Shown: positions 37,779 through 49,396 of the stretch, one piece after another
Position numbering within the stretch: the first letter of the stretch is position 1
Layout of the letters: every line of letters begins with the position of its first letter
NCBI GenBank assembly: GCA_916048055.1
Contig: CAJZHL010000001.1
Span: forward strand, 682,001 to 746,000
Length of the DNA: 64,000 bases
DNA from: Pedinophyceae sp. YPF-701
Taxonomy: Eukaryota > Chlorophyta > Pedinophyceae
Reading direction: 5' to 3'
Program-made: the position numbers and the translations under genes
Notes under the pieces: generated by a model
Seen by the model: the letters and a program-made list of their open reading frames with translations, nothing else
What the model was told of the DNA's origin: nothing
Database searches by the model: none

Positions 37779-38489
37779 TCGTCGCGCTGTCCGACTGTCG
37801 ATTGGCCCTAGAGGGGGGTGTTTTGTGTGATGTAAGCGCCGGCCGCAGGGGCGCTCCAGGGCTCAGCTGTGCGCGCCAGAGGGCCGCCCGGGATGCTCAG
37901 TTGCAGCTTTATACCTCATCCACAAGCGCATGGCTTGTCAAGACAGGCATCGTGCTCGAATGGCCAGATGCTGTGCTTCTGCGCGGTCGGCCTGCGAGCT
38001 GCAGCTGACGGCCGCGCGGACGGGGGCCCTCGGCGTGTGACTGTCCCAGTGCGTCAGTCGGGCTCGTCATGCCGTCAGACGGTGTGAAACTGTGTCTGGG
38101 GCCTCGTCGGGTGACTATTTTCCCAGCCCGATGGCGCGAACAGGCACTGACCGCCCGAGGCATCCGTAACGTGTCGGTCCTGTCAGCGCAGGTCGGCCGC
38201 CGGCGCTGTCCGCGCGCATTTCTTTTGTGTTGCTGCACCTCTGCGTCGATACCGCGCAGGACTACGACTCGTTGCGCCTCTCAGGCGGCGCGTTTCGTTC
38301 ATGACAGTAAGACATACATTTGTGGCGCCATTCGGCGCTGGAGTATTCGCCGCTGATCGCGGAGAGCGTGCCCAAAGTCTCACTGCGCTGCATCAGAGAC
38401 CGAGGTCGTGCCGACGCTGGCGCGGGTCTTTCTTGCAAACAGCCCCGTCCTTGTGTTCATTGTTGTCTCCTCGCAACACCGTCATAGCG
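37779..38489. other. Intergenic region between tandem host genes
   Basis: About 710 bp separate the DUF1997 stop from the dienelactone-hydrolase-family start. It should hold a 3' UTR and a promoter. No open frame with protein-like composition and no repeat was seen. Confidence 0.45.
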
Positions 38490-39964
38490 ATGGCGGCCGC
38501 GCCAGAGAGGCTCCTCTCCGCACAGGACATTACAGGTGAGCAGCAACACCACGTCCGCGTCGTGTGTGGTGCCGAGATGCGCCGCTGCCTTCGAAGCGCA
38601 GCCTGCGACAGTCCCACACCGTTTTAGTGGCCCTGGGTGTCACACATCGGCAGCAATCAAGCAATTACCGCGCCACACGCAGTTGGATGCTGCCGCTCGT
38701 ACACCGCGCTCGGCGACCTTCCGACCGCGGGCGCGCGCAGCTCTCGCGCGCTGCCTGCAGTGCCGGAGCTGGGCGATCTCTACGGCGACGCGCCGCGCTG
38801 CGACGTGCGATGTGCCAACGTACGCTACGTCGACGGCTTGGAGGGCACCCCGGACCTGGAAGCGTTCCTCGCGCAGCCGAAAGACGGCCCTCGCCGCGGC
38901 CTGATCTTGGTCGTCCACACCGCGATAGGGCCACAGGAGCCGTTCATTTGGGACAAGTGCATCAGGTGAGCGCAAGACGCGCTTGTGCTTGCGCTAGTCG
39001 CTCAGCGACTCGATGACGCCGAGCGATCTGTACGCGTGCCGCCACATCGGTGACGCGGTGGACGTTGCGCACGTCACGCACCTGTTGCTCGGCAAGGCGC
39101 AGCCGCGCCTCCAGGCCCGCATGCACACGTGCGTTCGCCGCAGCAGTGGCCCACGACGTCGCCGTACGCGGCCGCGACACTGGAATGCAGGCTGGCCGCG
39201 GAGGGCTACGCTGCCGCGGCGGTCGACATGTTTGGGGCCGGGCGGACTGTGTTTGGCGCGGACAAGGACCGGTGCAATGCGTGGCTGAAGGATGACAGGT
39301 CGCGGACCGCAATCCGGAGCAGTGCGTAGCCCGAAACAGCTAGCCGCTAGCGCGCACGGAGCCTGCTCGTTCGTCAGGACGCAACGTGGGCATGTCGCAC
39401 TCTGTCAGTCTTTTGTTCTCGCTTCGTTAACTTATTATATTATATTATGGTACGCCGATGCGAGACTGCATTCGGGGAACGTGCGCCGCCCACGCAGAAG
39501 CTGCGCTGGACGCCCTGCGCGAGTACGGGTGCACGGGCCCGGCAGGAGCGGTGGGGTACTGCCTGGGAGGGCGCGTGGTGCTGGACCTCGCACGCTATCA
39601 GCCACAGGTCGCGGACCTGCGGGCCGTGGCGTCGATGCACGGCATCCTGGACGATCCAACGGAGATAGGCACGTCCGGCTGCTACGACGGCCCCGTGGGT
39701 GCGGAGGTCGCTGTGTTTCACGGCAGCGCGGATCCGCTCGTGCCGCCAAGCAGCGTTGACGCGTTCGTGGCGGAGATGGACCGCAAGGGCGCGACGTGGC
39801 GCATGACGACGTACGGGGGCGCGCGGCACGGGTTCACGCGGCCGGACAAGGTCGCTCCTGAGGACTACGCTGCGGGGTTCGGGTACGACGCCGCGGCGTC
39901 GGAGCACTCCTGGTCGGAGATGCTCGCGCTGTTCGATCGACACATGCCCCGAACGATCGAGTGA
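38490..39964 (+). CDS. Dienelactone hydrolase family protein, four exons, about 293 aa
   Basis: Exons are 38490-38535, 38761-38965, 39191-39321 and 39465-39964, and phases agree. The alpha/beta-hydrolase fold is clear: GLILVVHTAIG..PFIWDKCIR, then LAAEGYAAAAVDMFGAGRTV, the nucleophile elbow GYCLGG with Cys instead of Ser, as in true dienelactone hydrolases, the acid in FHGSADPLVP and the histidine in GARHGFTR. Substrate is not predictable; relatives act on lactones or carboxymethylenebutenolide-like esters in the cytosol. The last intron is AT-rich (TTATTATATTATATTATGG) and its acceptor GCGAG lacks a pyrimidine tract, so that junction is the least certain. Confidence 0.75.
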
Positions 39965-40115
39965 GCGAGGAAGGGGGCGTTCTCGTCGTCGTCATCGCGC
40001 ACATCGATGTCGTCAGACAGAAAACAGAATGCACTCGTCCGCGTGGGCATCGCGACGTCGATGTGTTTCATATCATGCTGATTCTCTGTTACACGAAGGA
40101 GTCTCCCCCGCTCGT

Positions 40116-42841
40116 CTACGACGAGCAGCTCACGCACTTCTTCTCCACCTCGGGCGGCGGCGGCATGTCGTACCGCAGCGACCCGTCCACCGTCGTCTCC
40201 CCCTCCGGCCCCGCCGGGTCCGCGTACGGGTTCCGCAGGACCTCGAACAGCCGCTGCGCCTCCGAGAAGTCCCCGCGCTCCGCCGCGTCGATCGCGTGCT
40301 GCGCGAGGTGGTTGCGCAGCACCACGCGCGGGTTGGCCCCGCGCATCGCCTCGTAGCGCTCCTCGTGCGTCGTGCCTCCCACGCCGGCTTCCTTCTCCAG
40401 CCGCGTCCAGTACTCCCGCAGCCACGCGGACCACAGCGCGCGGTCCGCCTGGTCCCTGTCCTCAGCTTTGGTCGCCTCGAGCTCCCGCACCCGCTCATGT
40501 TTGTTCATTTCCGCCTCCAGCGTCTCCTTCGAGATCCCGAGCTGGAACAGGATGTTCGGATCGCGCTGCACGGCCATGAGCACCATCTGCAGGTTCTTCT
40601 CCGGGATCCGCGGCTGCGTGGCCGCGATGAGGTCCTGCAGCGACAGGCGCGTCGCCATCAGCGCGTCCAGCGCCGCCTCGCACCCCGCGGGCACGCCGCC
40701 CGCGCCGCCGCCGCCGCCGTTGCCGTTCGCGGCACCGCCGTCGTTCTTGGGCGTCGGGACGAGCATCAGCGCCCGGAAAGCGTTCGTGAAGTCCGCGCCC
40801 GTCGCCTCCATCGTAGTAAACAGGCGCTCGATCAGCTTCGAGTCCGCTTCGCGCAGCTCCACCTCCGCGGACTCGGAGACCAGGCCGAGCTTCTCGCGCA
40901 TGCGCCTGAGGTACTCGCGGTCGTATTCCTGCGTGAAGGCGGACACCTGTGAGTCCAGGGCGCCGACGACCGGCTTCAGGGCGTCGACGAGCTTCAGGAG
41001 GTTCTCCGAGCAGCGGCGGGGCTGCGACCGGTAGTCGTACCGCCCGCCGTCGTCGGACCAGTTGCAGATGTGCGCCGGATCATACCTGCATCGCAGGGTC
41101 GCGGCAGGGGGGGGGTTTTGAGTCCGGGTGACTTGCGTGCGTGCGCGGGGCGGGCGGGGCCTGCGTTGGCGTGGCGGAGACATGCGCCCCCCGCGCGGGG
41201 GCGCGCATGGAGCGGTGCGCGGCGCGGTTCCTGTGGTTGGAAGGGGTTGTGAAACAGAACGGAGTCAGGAGCGCACCGGTCGAGGAATCCGTAGGGTCCG
41301 TAGTCGATGGTGACGCCCGTGAGGCTCATGTTGTCCGTGTTGAGGACGCCGTGGCAGAACCCCACGGCCTGCCACCCCGCGACCAGCCGCGCCGTCCGCA
41401 AACACACCTCCCTGACTAAGCCCTTGTACATCTCCCGCTTCGCGTCCGTCGGGAGCGCCTTCACGCGCGCGTACTGCTCCTCCCGCGGCACGTCCGCGCC
41501 GATCCCGACGTCCCCGCAGAACGTCGCGAACACCTCTGGGAAGTACGCGAAGGTTGCAAAGTCAAGCATCGGCGGCATCATGTCCTGCTCGAGGCCGTGC
41601 GAGGGGCCCTGGCGCTGCGTGAGCGGGTCGGTCTTGCGGAAGATCTCGAAGGAGCCGAAGCGCAGGAAGGTCTGCGCGATGCGCAGGACCACGGCGCAGG
41701 GCTCGCGCTGCGCGTTACCGTTGTAAAACACGTCGCGGACGACCGTGGCGTCGGAGACGACGACGCAGCCGGCGCGCGTGGTGGGAATGCCCAGGCCGTG
41801 CATGGCCTCCGAGCACAGGAACTCGCGCAGGCTCGAGCGCAGGACCTGCGACGGCACCGCGGGATGACGTCGCGCTCGGTACGCACGGAGTGAGGTGCGC
41901 GGCGCGGCGGCGTGGACGCAGAGGGGGTGGCGGCGCGAGGCGCGGACCTTGCGGCCGTCTGCGGCGCGGGAGTACGGCGTCATTCCGGCCCCCTTGAGTT
42001 GCATCTCCCACCTCTCCCCGTCGGAGCGCACCGCCTCGCCCAAGTACATCGCGGCGCCATCCCCGAGCTGACCTGCGGGCGAAGTGCGCGTAGGATGAGA
42101 GGAGTGGCCGTCAGGTACGGGCGGGAGGATCGACGGGGTTCAGCGGCGTCGCGGGGGGCCGTGGGCGCGGCCTGGAGCGTTTGGGCACAGGGGTGAGCGG
42201 AGACTGACCTGCGAAGTTGCCGAATTGGAACCCGCAGTAGCAGTGGGCGGCTGGCGTGGAGCCCTGGAGGTGCTTGGACCCGGAGAAGACCTCGGCGAAC
42301 TCCGGCCGCGACACCTGGTCGCTGCTGATGCCGCACAGGGCCAGTGCGTCGGGCGAGGCGGCCACCACGCGCGGGTTCGGGAGCGGCTGGATGGGCACGC
42401 GGGAGAAGCAGAACCCGCGCACCATGGGCCGCGGCTTCGCGTTGTCCATCGGGTTCTCAGGCAGCGGCTCTGCGCATGACAAAGCACACATCACCCAAGT
42501 GTGGCGCGCCAGGCCCTTGCAGACTGTGAGTGAGGCGCGGAGTGATCGCGTGACACGCAGCGCGATCTGCTGAGCGCGTCGCCGTCGCGGTGCCGCGTCG
42601 GAAAGCCGCGAGGCGCGCTGGCGGCGCCCGGGCCGCTTTGCGGTCCACGTCGGAGGCGACTCCACGGGCGCGTGCGGTCTGTGGAGGGGCGGTGCGCACC
42701 GGTGGGCAGCTCGCGCAGGACGCGGTTGTCGAACCTGACGTCCTCGAGCGCGCCGAGCTTGGGGGACTCGGTCGCGGCGTCCGTCGCGGCCGCCTTGGCG
42801 TGCATGTTCCTGCTTGGTTGCGCGGACGCTGCGACGCCCAT
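40116..42841 (-). CDS. SELENOO: Protein adenylyltransferase SelO (YdiU family), five exons, about 688 aa
   Basis: Exons on the minus strand are 42700-42841, 42209-42469, 41948-42072, 41277-41845 and 40116-41085; all phases fit. The family signature runs in order: [10 protein letters not shown], then [79 protein letters not shown] and [11 protein letters not shown]. It has a pseudokinase fold that moves AMP from ATP to target proteins, usually in mitochondria as part of redox control. The C-terminus is KKCVSCSS: a cysteine stands where many eukaryotes have selenocysteine, in a CxxC pair. The N-terminus is short, with no clear targeting peptide. Confidence 0.9.
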
Positions 42842-43355
42842 GCGCGGGCGGCGGGTGGTGCCCAGGTGGGACAGGATCGATCTGAACCGCGTCACGGCCC
42901 TGCGCGCTCCGTTCGGGGGGAAGCGTGCGCGAGGGCAGCAGTTGGGCACGCTGTGTAGCCCAAGCATGAAACTTGACGGGCGAACTCAGCGGCACTGCGG
43001 CTTTTCTGGACGTAGAAGGTATCAGCGCGCTGCCGGGACAGTCCGCTGTGCGCGCGCGGCGCGCGCGCGCAGGTAATCGAGCTGCGAGAGCGATGCACGG
43101 CGGAACTGCACGTAGGTGGAGACTCCAGGAGAAGGCAGCGGAGGCTGGCACGGGAGCTTGCGGGCGGCATTGCCGAGGCCCGCGCTGCCGTGCGTACTGT
43201 AGGCGAGAAGAGCGCTCGGCGACCGGAACCTGTGCATTTCTCGCCGCGTGGTTGAAGGTGCGCAGAGGCTACCAGACGGTGTTGGAGAGGCCGCGTTGCT
43301 GCGCGCTCAGACGCCCGCACGCCCTCCCACGCTCGTTCCTGAGGAGACATCGTCG
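42842..43355. other. Shared upstream region of two divergent genes
   Basis: The 514 bp lie between the SelO start (minus) and the Coa1-like start (plus) and should contain both promoters. No TATA-like element or conserved block was recognised. Confidence 0.45.
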
Positions 43356-44686
43356 ATGCTGAGCGCGAGGATGCGTGCGCCCGCGCGAGCGACGGCGGTG
43401 GCCGCGCGGACGGCTCTGCGAGCGTGGCGCAGGCCATCAGCGCCGCGGTGCGTGCGTGCGATGGCGTCGCGGCCTCCGGGCGGCTCGGGGAAGGGAGACG
43501 AGGACAAGTCGTGGGAGGAGATCGCGGAGGACGCGAGTAAAGTCGGGAAGTGCGCGCACTCGCCATCAACTGCACCGTTCTAGCAACGAACTGCGCCGCG
43601 TGCGCTGAATCCGAGGTGTCGAGACACGCGCGTGCACCGAGCGAACGCTCCAGTCCTACTTGCTCCAGAATCGCGCTCGCAACCGTTGCCGCGCGCGCTG
43701 TGCAGAGCATTGTGGGGAAAACTGAAGAGTGGTGTGGAGAGAGCTATCGCCAAGGCCGGCGATGTGCCCCCGGCGAGCAAGAGCCGCAAGACCGAGCAAG
43801 CGGAGATCTACCAGGAGCCCAAGGTACGGCGGGCACGCCGACCCCGGCGCTCCGGCCCTCTGCACAACCTTTACAGTGCGTTGCGCAGCTGTCGTCGGTG
43901 CAACGGCGAACGACGGTGCCGGCAGTTTCAAGCAGATTCGACCGACGCGCGCGGCGACGCTGTTCGCTCCCCTCGCGCCGCGCGCAGGCCCGCGACAACG
44001 TGCCATCGGGGAAAGACCTTGCACAGACGTTCGGCGGGGGGCTGCTGGGACGCGCCCTGGGCGGTATGGTCAGCAACGCGCTCGGCAGCCTCGCGGACGC
44101 CGTGGAGAAGGCCCAGGAGGAGACGCGCGACGCGTACGCTGCAGCTGCCGCTGCCATCATGTACGCCACAACCCTCCCATGCGACTCCTGTGCCGCGCGG
44201 CGAGAACGCAGAATGGCCGGCCTGTTCCCGGCAGCGATGCGGCACTCTCTCGCGGCCCTACCGCTGCCCCTGCGCACCAGCTTCGCGTGGCCCAGCGGTC
44301 TCTGCCGCGTTTTGACGCCGCGCGACCCCTCGCGCCCACTGCGCCGCAGGGCCGACCGCGGCGTGCGCGGGGCGCTCGGCGAGCCCCTCGAGGTCACTCC
44401 GCCGATGTCGCAGTCCTCTTCGACGTCGATCATAAACGGCGTCCGCAGCAAGAACATCTCTTTGATAATGATCGTCTCTGGGCCGCGCGGGAGGGGCCAG
44501 GCGAGCGTGCAGGCGGTGGAGTCGTCGCAGGGGCCCCGGAAGCTGGACGTGGCCGTACAGACTGCGGACGGGCGCGTAATCAAGGTGGACACGAGCCGCG
44601 GGGGGCGTGGTGGGCGCAGGGTGGACGACGATGACGACGAGGTGGTCGTGGAGGCGGAGTGGACGGACGCGCGGGGGGGGAAGTGA
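43356..44686 (+). CDS. Coa1-like organellar protein, four exons, about 273 aa
   Basis: Exons are 43356-43549, 43706-43823, 43988-44160 and 44350-44686, with consistent phases. The N-terminus (MLSARMRAPARATAVAARTALRAW) is rich in Arg and Ala without acids, as in mitochondrial or plastid presequences. A helical, Gly-rich region (FGGGLLGRALGGMVSNAL) follows. The C-terminal domain runs ALGEPLEVTPPMSQ, SKNISLIMIVSGPRGRGQASVQAVES, KLDVAVQTADGRVIKVD. This resembles the Coa1 (cytochrome oxidase assembly 1) family in order and spacing. The family match is by eye and moderate. An Asp-rich tail ends the protein. Confidence 0.5.
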
Positions 44687-45235
44687 GCGCGCGTCCGGCG
44701 GTGAGCGGACGGCGTCGGACGACGGGAAGCGGCGATTGTTTCCATCTATATAATGCGCTAACGCCGTGAGAGGCGTTGGCACGGCGCGTGTAATGAATGC
44801 GCTCGCACGGTGCCGAGAGTGACGCGGAATCATTGAAATCACAGGAATTGAGAATCTCGCGCCCCGAGCGGCCCGCGGGGGCTTCTCCCGGGGCGACCCT
44901 TGTGCAGGTGGGGGTGCCTGCAAGTCATGGGCTTGACACGGCTCCAGCGGCCAAGTGTCGGCAGGGGTCTCGCAGCGAAGGATCGGAGGGCTCTTGCAGC
45001 CTTGGGGGCTGGGTAAGCAGCAGCTGGTGTGAATGCAGCAAGGCAATAAGTCTCCACTTGTGACACAAGTGGTCGGTTGAGATCCCCGGTGGTCGTGCGC
45101 GCCGACGCAGCTGCTCAGGGTTATGCCGTAATCTTCGGTAATCGTGCGGGGCGCCCGAGCGTTCCAGCCAGGCTCCATGCTCTCGCCGGGACACACAAAC
45201 AACGCATGCGTTCTCCAGTCGTCGTCGGCAGGGGC
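44687..45235. other. Intergenic region between convergent genes
   Basis: About 550 bp lie between two stop codons. It contains a TATATAATGC stretch at 44748-44757, followed by a short imperfect hairpin (AACGCC...GGCGTT). No gene is supported; probably two 3' UTRs. Confidence 0.4.
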
Positions 45236-46859
45236 TCAATGCCCGGCGGCGGGACGCGTCCTCGGCCAGCAGCAGCAGCACACCACGTGCCGCGACACGT
45301 CGACGATGCTCTCCGGCGCAGCCGCGCCCTCGTCGCCGCCGTCCAGCAGTGGCTGCCTCGCGCTCAGTTCGTGGTGCGCCGGCGCGGGACGCGCGAACGC
45401 CAGCAGCCACCGCAGCGGCCCGAGCAGCGATGGAACGCCCCACGACGCCTCGCGCGGCAAGCTTCCCGCGGACGCCGGCGCGCGTGCTGAGTCAGCAACA
45501 GACACACCCCGGGGCGTCCCCACGCTGGCCAGCAGGTCCGACGCCGCGGCGCACACCTCCGCCACGCCTGCCCCCGTGAGAGCGGACATCGCAAGCGGAA
45601 TCGCGTCGTCCTCCGACGCCCCCGCGCCCAATTCTCGGGCGAATTCCTGCAATGCATCTCTCGCCTCCGAATCCGCGCGCGAAACGTCGCGCAGGTCCGT
45701 CTTGGTACATGCGAGCAGGCAGGGCCGTCCTAGAAAGAGGACATCTGCCGCTCCGCGGAGCACCGAGGTCTGTTCGTGCACGCCACGCCCTGCTCCGCTG
45801 ACGTCCACCACCAGGACCACGACGGCGCGCTGCAGGTGTCGCACGAGCTCCGCCGCGGCCAGGTGCATGCCGTCGCCGCTCTCGACCCCTCGCTGGACGC
45901 TTGCCGGGTCCGTCACGCCCAGGATCTGGCAGCGTGCACCCCCCAGCTGCCCTTGGCACAGCAGCAGAGGGCTTCCGTCGTCTTCCGCGCCCTCGGATCC
46001 ATCGGGAAGCGCGGCGGCGCCGCCCCCGGCGACGCGGCGCACGAAGGTCTTGGCTCCGGCGCCGGGGCAGCCGCACACGACGATTGTGCTGAGCGAGAGG
46101 TCCACGCGAGGCAAGACTGCCACGACGGAGCGCGCAGCCTCGAGAGCTGCCAGGGCCGCTGCCTTGCGCTCCAGGATGGTTCGCAGGTCGGTGCGGAAGT
46201 GCAGCTCGAGCTGCTTGCACTGCGCCTCCGTCTCCGCGCTCGCCAGCAGCATCACGCAGCCCTGCACGGACAAGACACCCACAACGCAACTTTCTGTGTG
46301 TGGAAGCCTTGGTGGTTGGCGTCGCTGGACACGCAACGGTCGCCCCGCGAGCATGGTTCGCGGGCCGCACCTGGGCGAGCTCGCGGACGTCGCGGACGGC
46401 CGCCGCGAGGCCTGAGAGCGCGTCCGCGTAGTTGAGGGATTGAGTGCTCGCCGCAGATATGATTGCCAGCTCTGGGCACAGGGGCGCGCGCGACTGGTCC
46501 GGGCTGTGTCGAACGAGAGGAGCGCTGGGGTACTGGGACGTGACCGCGCCGAGCTCGTCGACCACGGCTGCCTGGAGCGCGAGGATGCGCCGGGCGCTCG
46601 GCTGCGCCACCGCCGCCAGGCCATACCACGGCTGGTGCGTCGGCTTTAGGAACCCGGGGGAGGCTTTCGCCTCCCCGCTGGACACGATGTGATCGAATAG
46701 ATCCGGCAGAGGTGGTACGACCTGCAATGTAGGTTCGCACGGTGCGCACGGCGCGGTGGCCGATGTGGCACTCATAGACGATCGCGGAGATCGCGCCGGT
46801 CGCTGCAGCGCGGTGTTCGTCGATACGTGGGCTGGCAAGCAGAGCTCTAGAGCTTGCAT
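45236..46859 (-). CDS. NOG1-like protein with degenerate GTPase domain, two exons, about 504 aa
   Basis: Exons are 46371-46859 and 45236-46261, phase 0. The N-terminal helical part and the step LPRVDLSLSTIVVCGCPGAGAKTF, then VVVLVVDVSG and LACTKTDL, follow the nucleolar GTPase NOG1 in order and spacing. NOG1 works in 60S ribosome assembly. Here the P-loop reads GCPGAGAKT: the invariant Lys of GKS/T is displaced and a clear DTPG (G3) is missing, while the TKTD (G4) motif remains. The protein lacks the long C-terminal part of NOG1. It is therefore probably a paralogue with altered or lost nucleotide hydrolysis. The C-terminal Cys run (VVCCCCW) could be lipidated or membrane-attached; that is inference. 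Confidence 0.6.
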
Positions 46860-47248
46860 GCGGCATTGATTCAGTTGGGCTTAGCGCTGGACAGGGCTCT
46901 GCCGCCGCGAAAAACGTGGCTTGCTTTCAACGGCGCGCGTCGGTCGACGCGGCACTCACTGGAAGGCTACTGAAGTCGAGCGCGACCATCACTGGCCGCG
47001 GATTGCGCTCCGCCTCGACGTCTGCAGGAACGGCGCGGCAGAGGGCCCAGCTGGGCTGAACGTTGGCTCTCAACCCCCTGCGGCGGCGGCAGCGCCGCCC
47101 TCTAGATCGCGCGCGTCAGCGGCGGCATCTCATCTGGAGACCTTTCTAGTGTGTGTGCAGCAGCCTCCTCGGCGCTACGCCCCTAAAGCTCCGGGGGTCG
47201 GTCATTCTGCCGGCGAGCTGCTTACTCATCACGAGTCATGTCTCCGTG

Positions 47249-47700
47249 TCACGTTTTCGTCTCTTCCGCCCCCGACTCGAGCAAGAGGCCCCCCCGGCTG
47301 GTCGACGCGACCTCGCTGTTGGCGCCGATCACGACGGAAATGAGCGGGGGCGGCTGCGCGTCGGTGATTCGCGCGTCCGTTGCTGCGCCCGCCGACAGGC
47401 GCTGTGCCATGGGGGCTGGGAGGGCCGCGACGTCGCGGCCGCTGAGAGCGCGTCGCTTGCAACGGTCGGGTTCGCGTCCGCCCGCGTGGCCGAGAACGTC
47501 AGCGCCGCGCCCTGGCTTCCACCGCGCAGGATCGAGACCCACACGCTGCGTCCCGGGCCGGAAATCCCACCGAGGAGGTGGCTTTCGAGATCCCGCGCGG
47601 CTGCGGTCCCCTGGTCGTGCCGAGGGGTGTCCGGCGCAGCCGTGGGACGCAAGCGGGCAACCGTTGTCGACGCCGACTGCAGATTCACTTTGGGCTTAGG
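47249..47700 (-). CDS. Possible proteasome assembly chaperone 4 (PSMG4)-like protein, partial, frame change
   Basis: On the minus strand one frame gives VWVSILRGGSQGAALTFSATRADANPTVASDALS and another continues GRDVAALPAPMAQRLSAG, then PPPLISVVIGANSEVAS...GGLLLESGAEETKT and a TGA at 47249-47251. Order and spacing recall PSMG4/Poc4, a small chaperone of 20S proteasome alpha-ring assembly (xxWVG, P.S..L.G, A.RLA.K, V.vS.N). The change of frame at about 47440 may be a sequencing indel, a missed splice, or decay. Upstream exon limits could not be set. This is a weak assignment. Confidence 0.35.
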
Positions 47701-48007
47701 TGGCGCCGCCGCACCGTCGGGGAGGGTCGTGCGGGATTCGCACATAATGTGCATGCCACATACGAGCAGGCAGCTCAGGTCGCTTGACAACAGTGGGTTT
47801 GCGGGCGATGCACCGGCCCAGTATCAGCAAATTTGAAGTGGTGTGTGGGTCCAAGATATCAGCCTTGCGTGCATGCAACTGCTGTCGTCGAACCACGGCG
47901 CAGGTGGCCGGGATGTGGGTGCCCACAGCGATCTCGTGTAGCGCCTCGCGAGGGGGTCCGGTCACTCACAAACCGCCTTTGCTTCTCAGTGACTGCGCGT
48001 GAGAGTC

Positions 48008-49048
48008 TCAGCCCAGGAGGGCCTCCATGTCCTTGAACAGCGCTCCGTAGATGGGCATGCAGAAGCCGTGCGTGCCCTTGTCCCCCTCGGGCTCCTCCCA
48101 CGAGGACTGCTGCGTGACCACGCACCCTCCCGCGCCCGCCCCCAGGTTGATAGGCACAACAGTAAACGTGCTGCGGTAGTTCGTGATTTCCTTGATCTGC
48201 GGTGGGACGGAGTCTGCAGGGACAGAAAGCAGCGAGAGCCGCTGGTGAGCGCCGCGGGCATTGTAGACGCGTCGAAGCGGTGGTGGAGAGGCGTTGCGGG
48301 CGCTGGCGTCTCACCTTGGTCAATCGAGTACGTGTACGTCATGTTGTCCGCGTCGTAGGCGACGAGAGTCTCCATGAAGGCGTCGTTGAGGTTGCGACGG
48401 GCGCCGACCTGCAGAAAAGGCACGCGGGAGCCGCGGCGCGCCGTTGCGTGTCGGCAGCGCAGGGCAGGCAGTTCCTCTCGGTGTGGATAGAAGGAATGAT
48501 GTTTCCAACCGTCGGAACGGGTAGCTTGATGCCGGGATCTGCGCTTGCGCACACGGGCATCATGCAGACTGCCGCCTACAAGGGGCACGGGCCCAATGCT
48601 GTTGCGTCACATGAAGCCTGACAGGGGCGGTCTCGCACCGTGTTGTTCTCTCCGGAGACCAGTTCGCACTTCTGCACGACGTTGGGTGCGGCCTCGTTCA
48701 GCTTGTCGAAGTCCCTGCAGCGCGCGGGAGCGGGCTCACCTAAGAGGCTAGGTGAGCCGACGGGGGGCGTGCTGCAGGGCGGCGGGGGACAGAACACGGC
48801 GCCGACACGCGCTGCGTGGCATGTTCTAGGTACGAACGTCATCGGCGCGCGCGAGCTCGGCATTTCGAGCGCGCCCGGCCGACCGCGGTGGGGCTGCTGC
48901 TGCAAGGGCACAGAATTGGCCGCGGCCGCGTGCGCGGGTGGCTGATTCGCGGGTAGACGGGGGCGCACTTCAGCAGAGCCCAGACCTTCTCGGCCGGGTG
49001 CTTCAGGTAGATGCAGTTCTTGCACGGAGTCGCGGTGACCTTGCCCAT
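48008..49048 (-). CDS. SRPBCC (Bet v 1/polyketide-cyclase-like) protein, four exons, about 151 aa
   Basis: Exons are 48969-49048, 48639-48714, 48315-48408 and 48008-48213, and all phases fit. The short protein shows the START-like lipid-binding fold pattern: YLKHPAEKVWALLKDFDKL, then VGARRNLNDAFMETLVAYD, MTYTYSI and a closing helix GALFKDMEALLG. Such proteins carry small hydrophobic ligands or act as cyclases; plant examples include lachrymatory-factor-synthase-like and MLP proteins. No targeting peptide is visible, so a cytosolic place is likely. The ligand cannot be predicted. Confidence 0.72.
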
Positions 49049-49396
49049 CGTGACGACGCAACGAAAACGTGCGCAAGGCTTGTGTGCAGCTCGAAGGTAA
49101 AGGAATTCCGGCGCAGATGAAAGGCAGACGCGAATCCGAGTGCGAAGTGCGGGTGCTGTGCCCGCGCATGGCCCACGAGGCCCGCTCCCGCCCTCCAGAC
49201 CGAGCCTGACAGACAAAACACTACTCCCCCCCCAGCTCCTACTCGTACCATCAAGACCGCCCTGGTTCGCGGCGACACGCTGCGCGCCCGCGGGTCCGCA
49301 CCCTCAGGGCTGCACGTGCACGGTTCGGGCGCTCCTGGGGCCGATCTGTTGCGTCACACTGCGTCCGCGGGCCGTGGAGTGGCACGGGCGCGGGAG

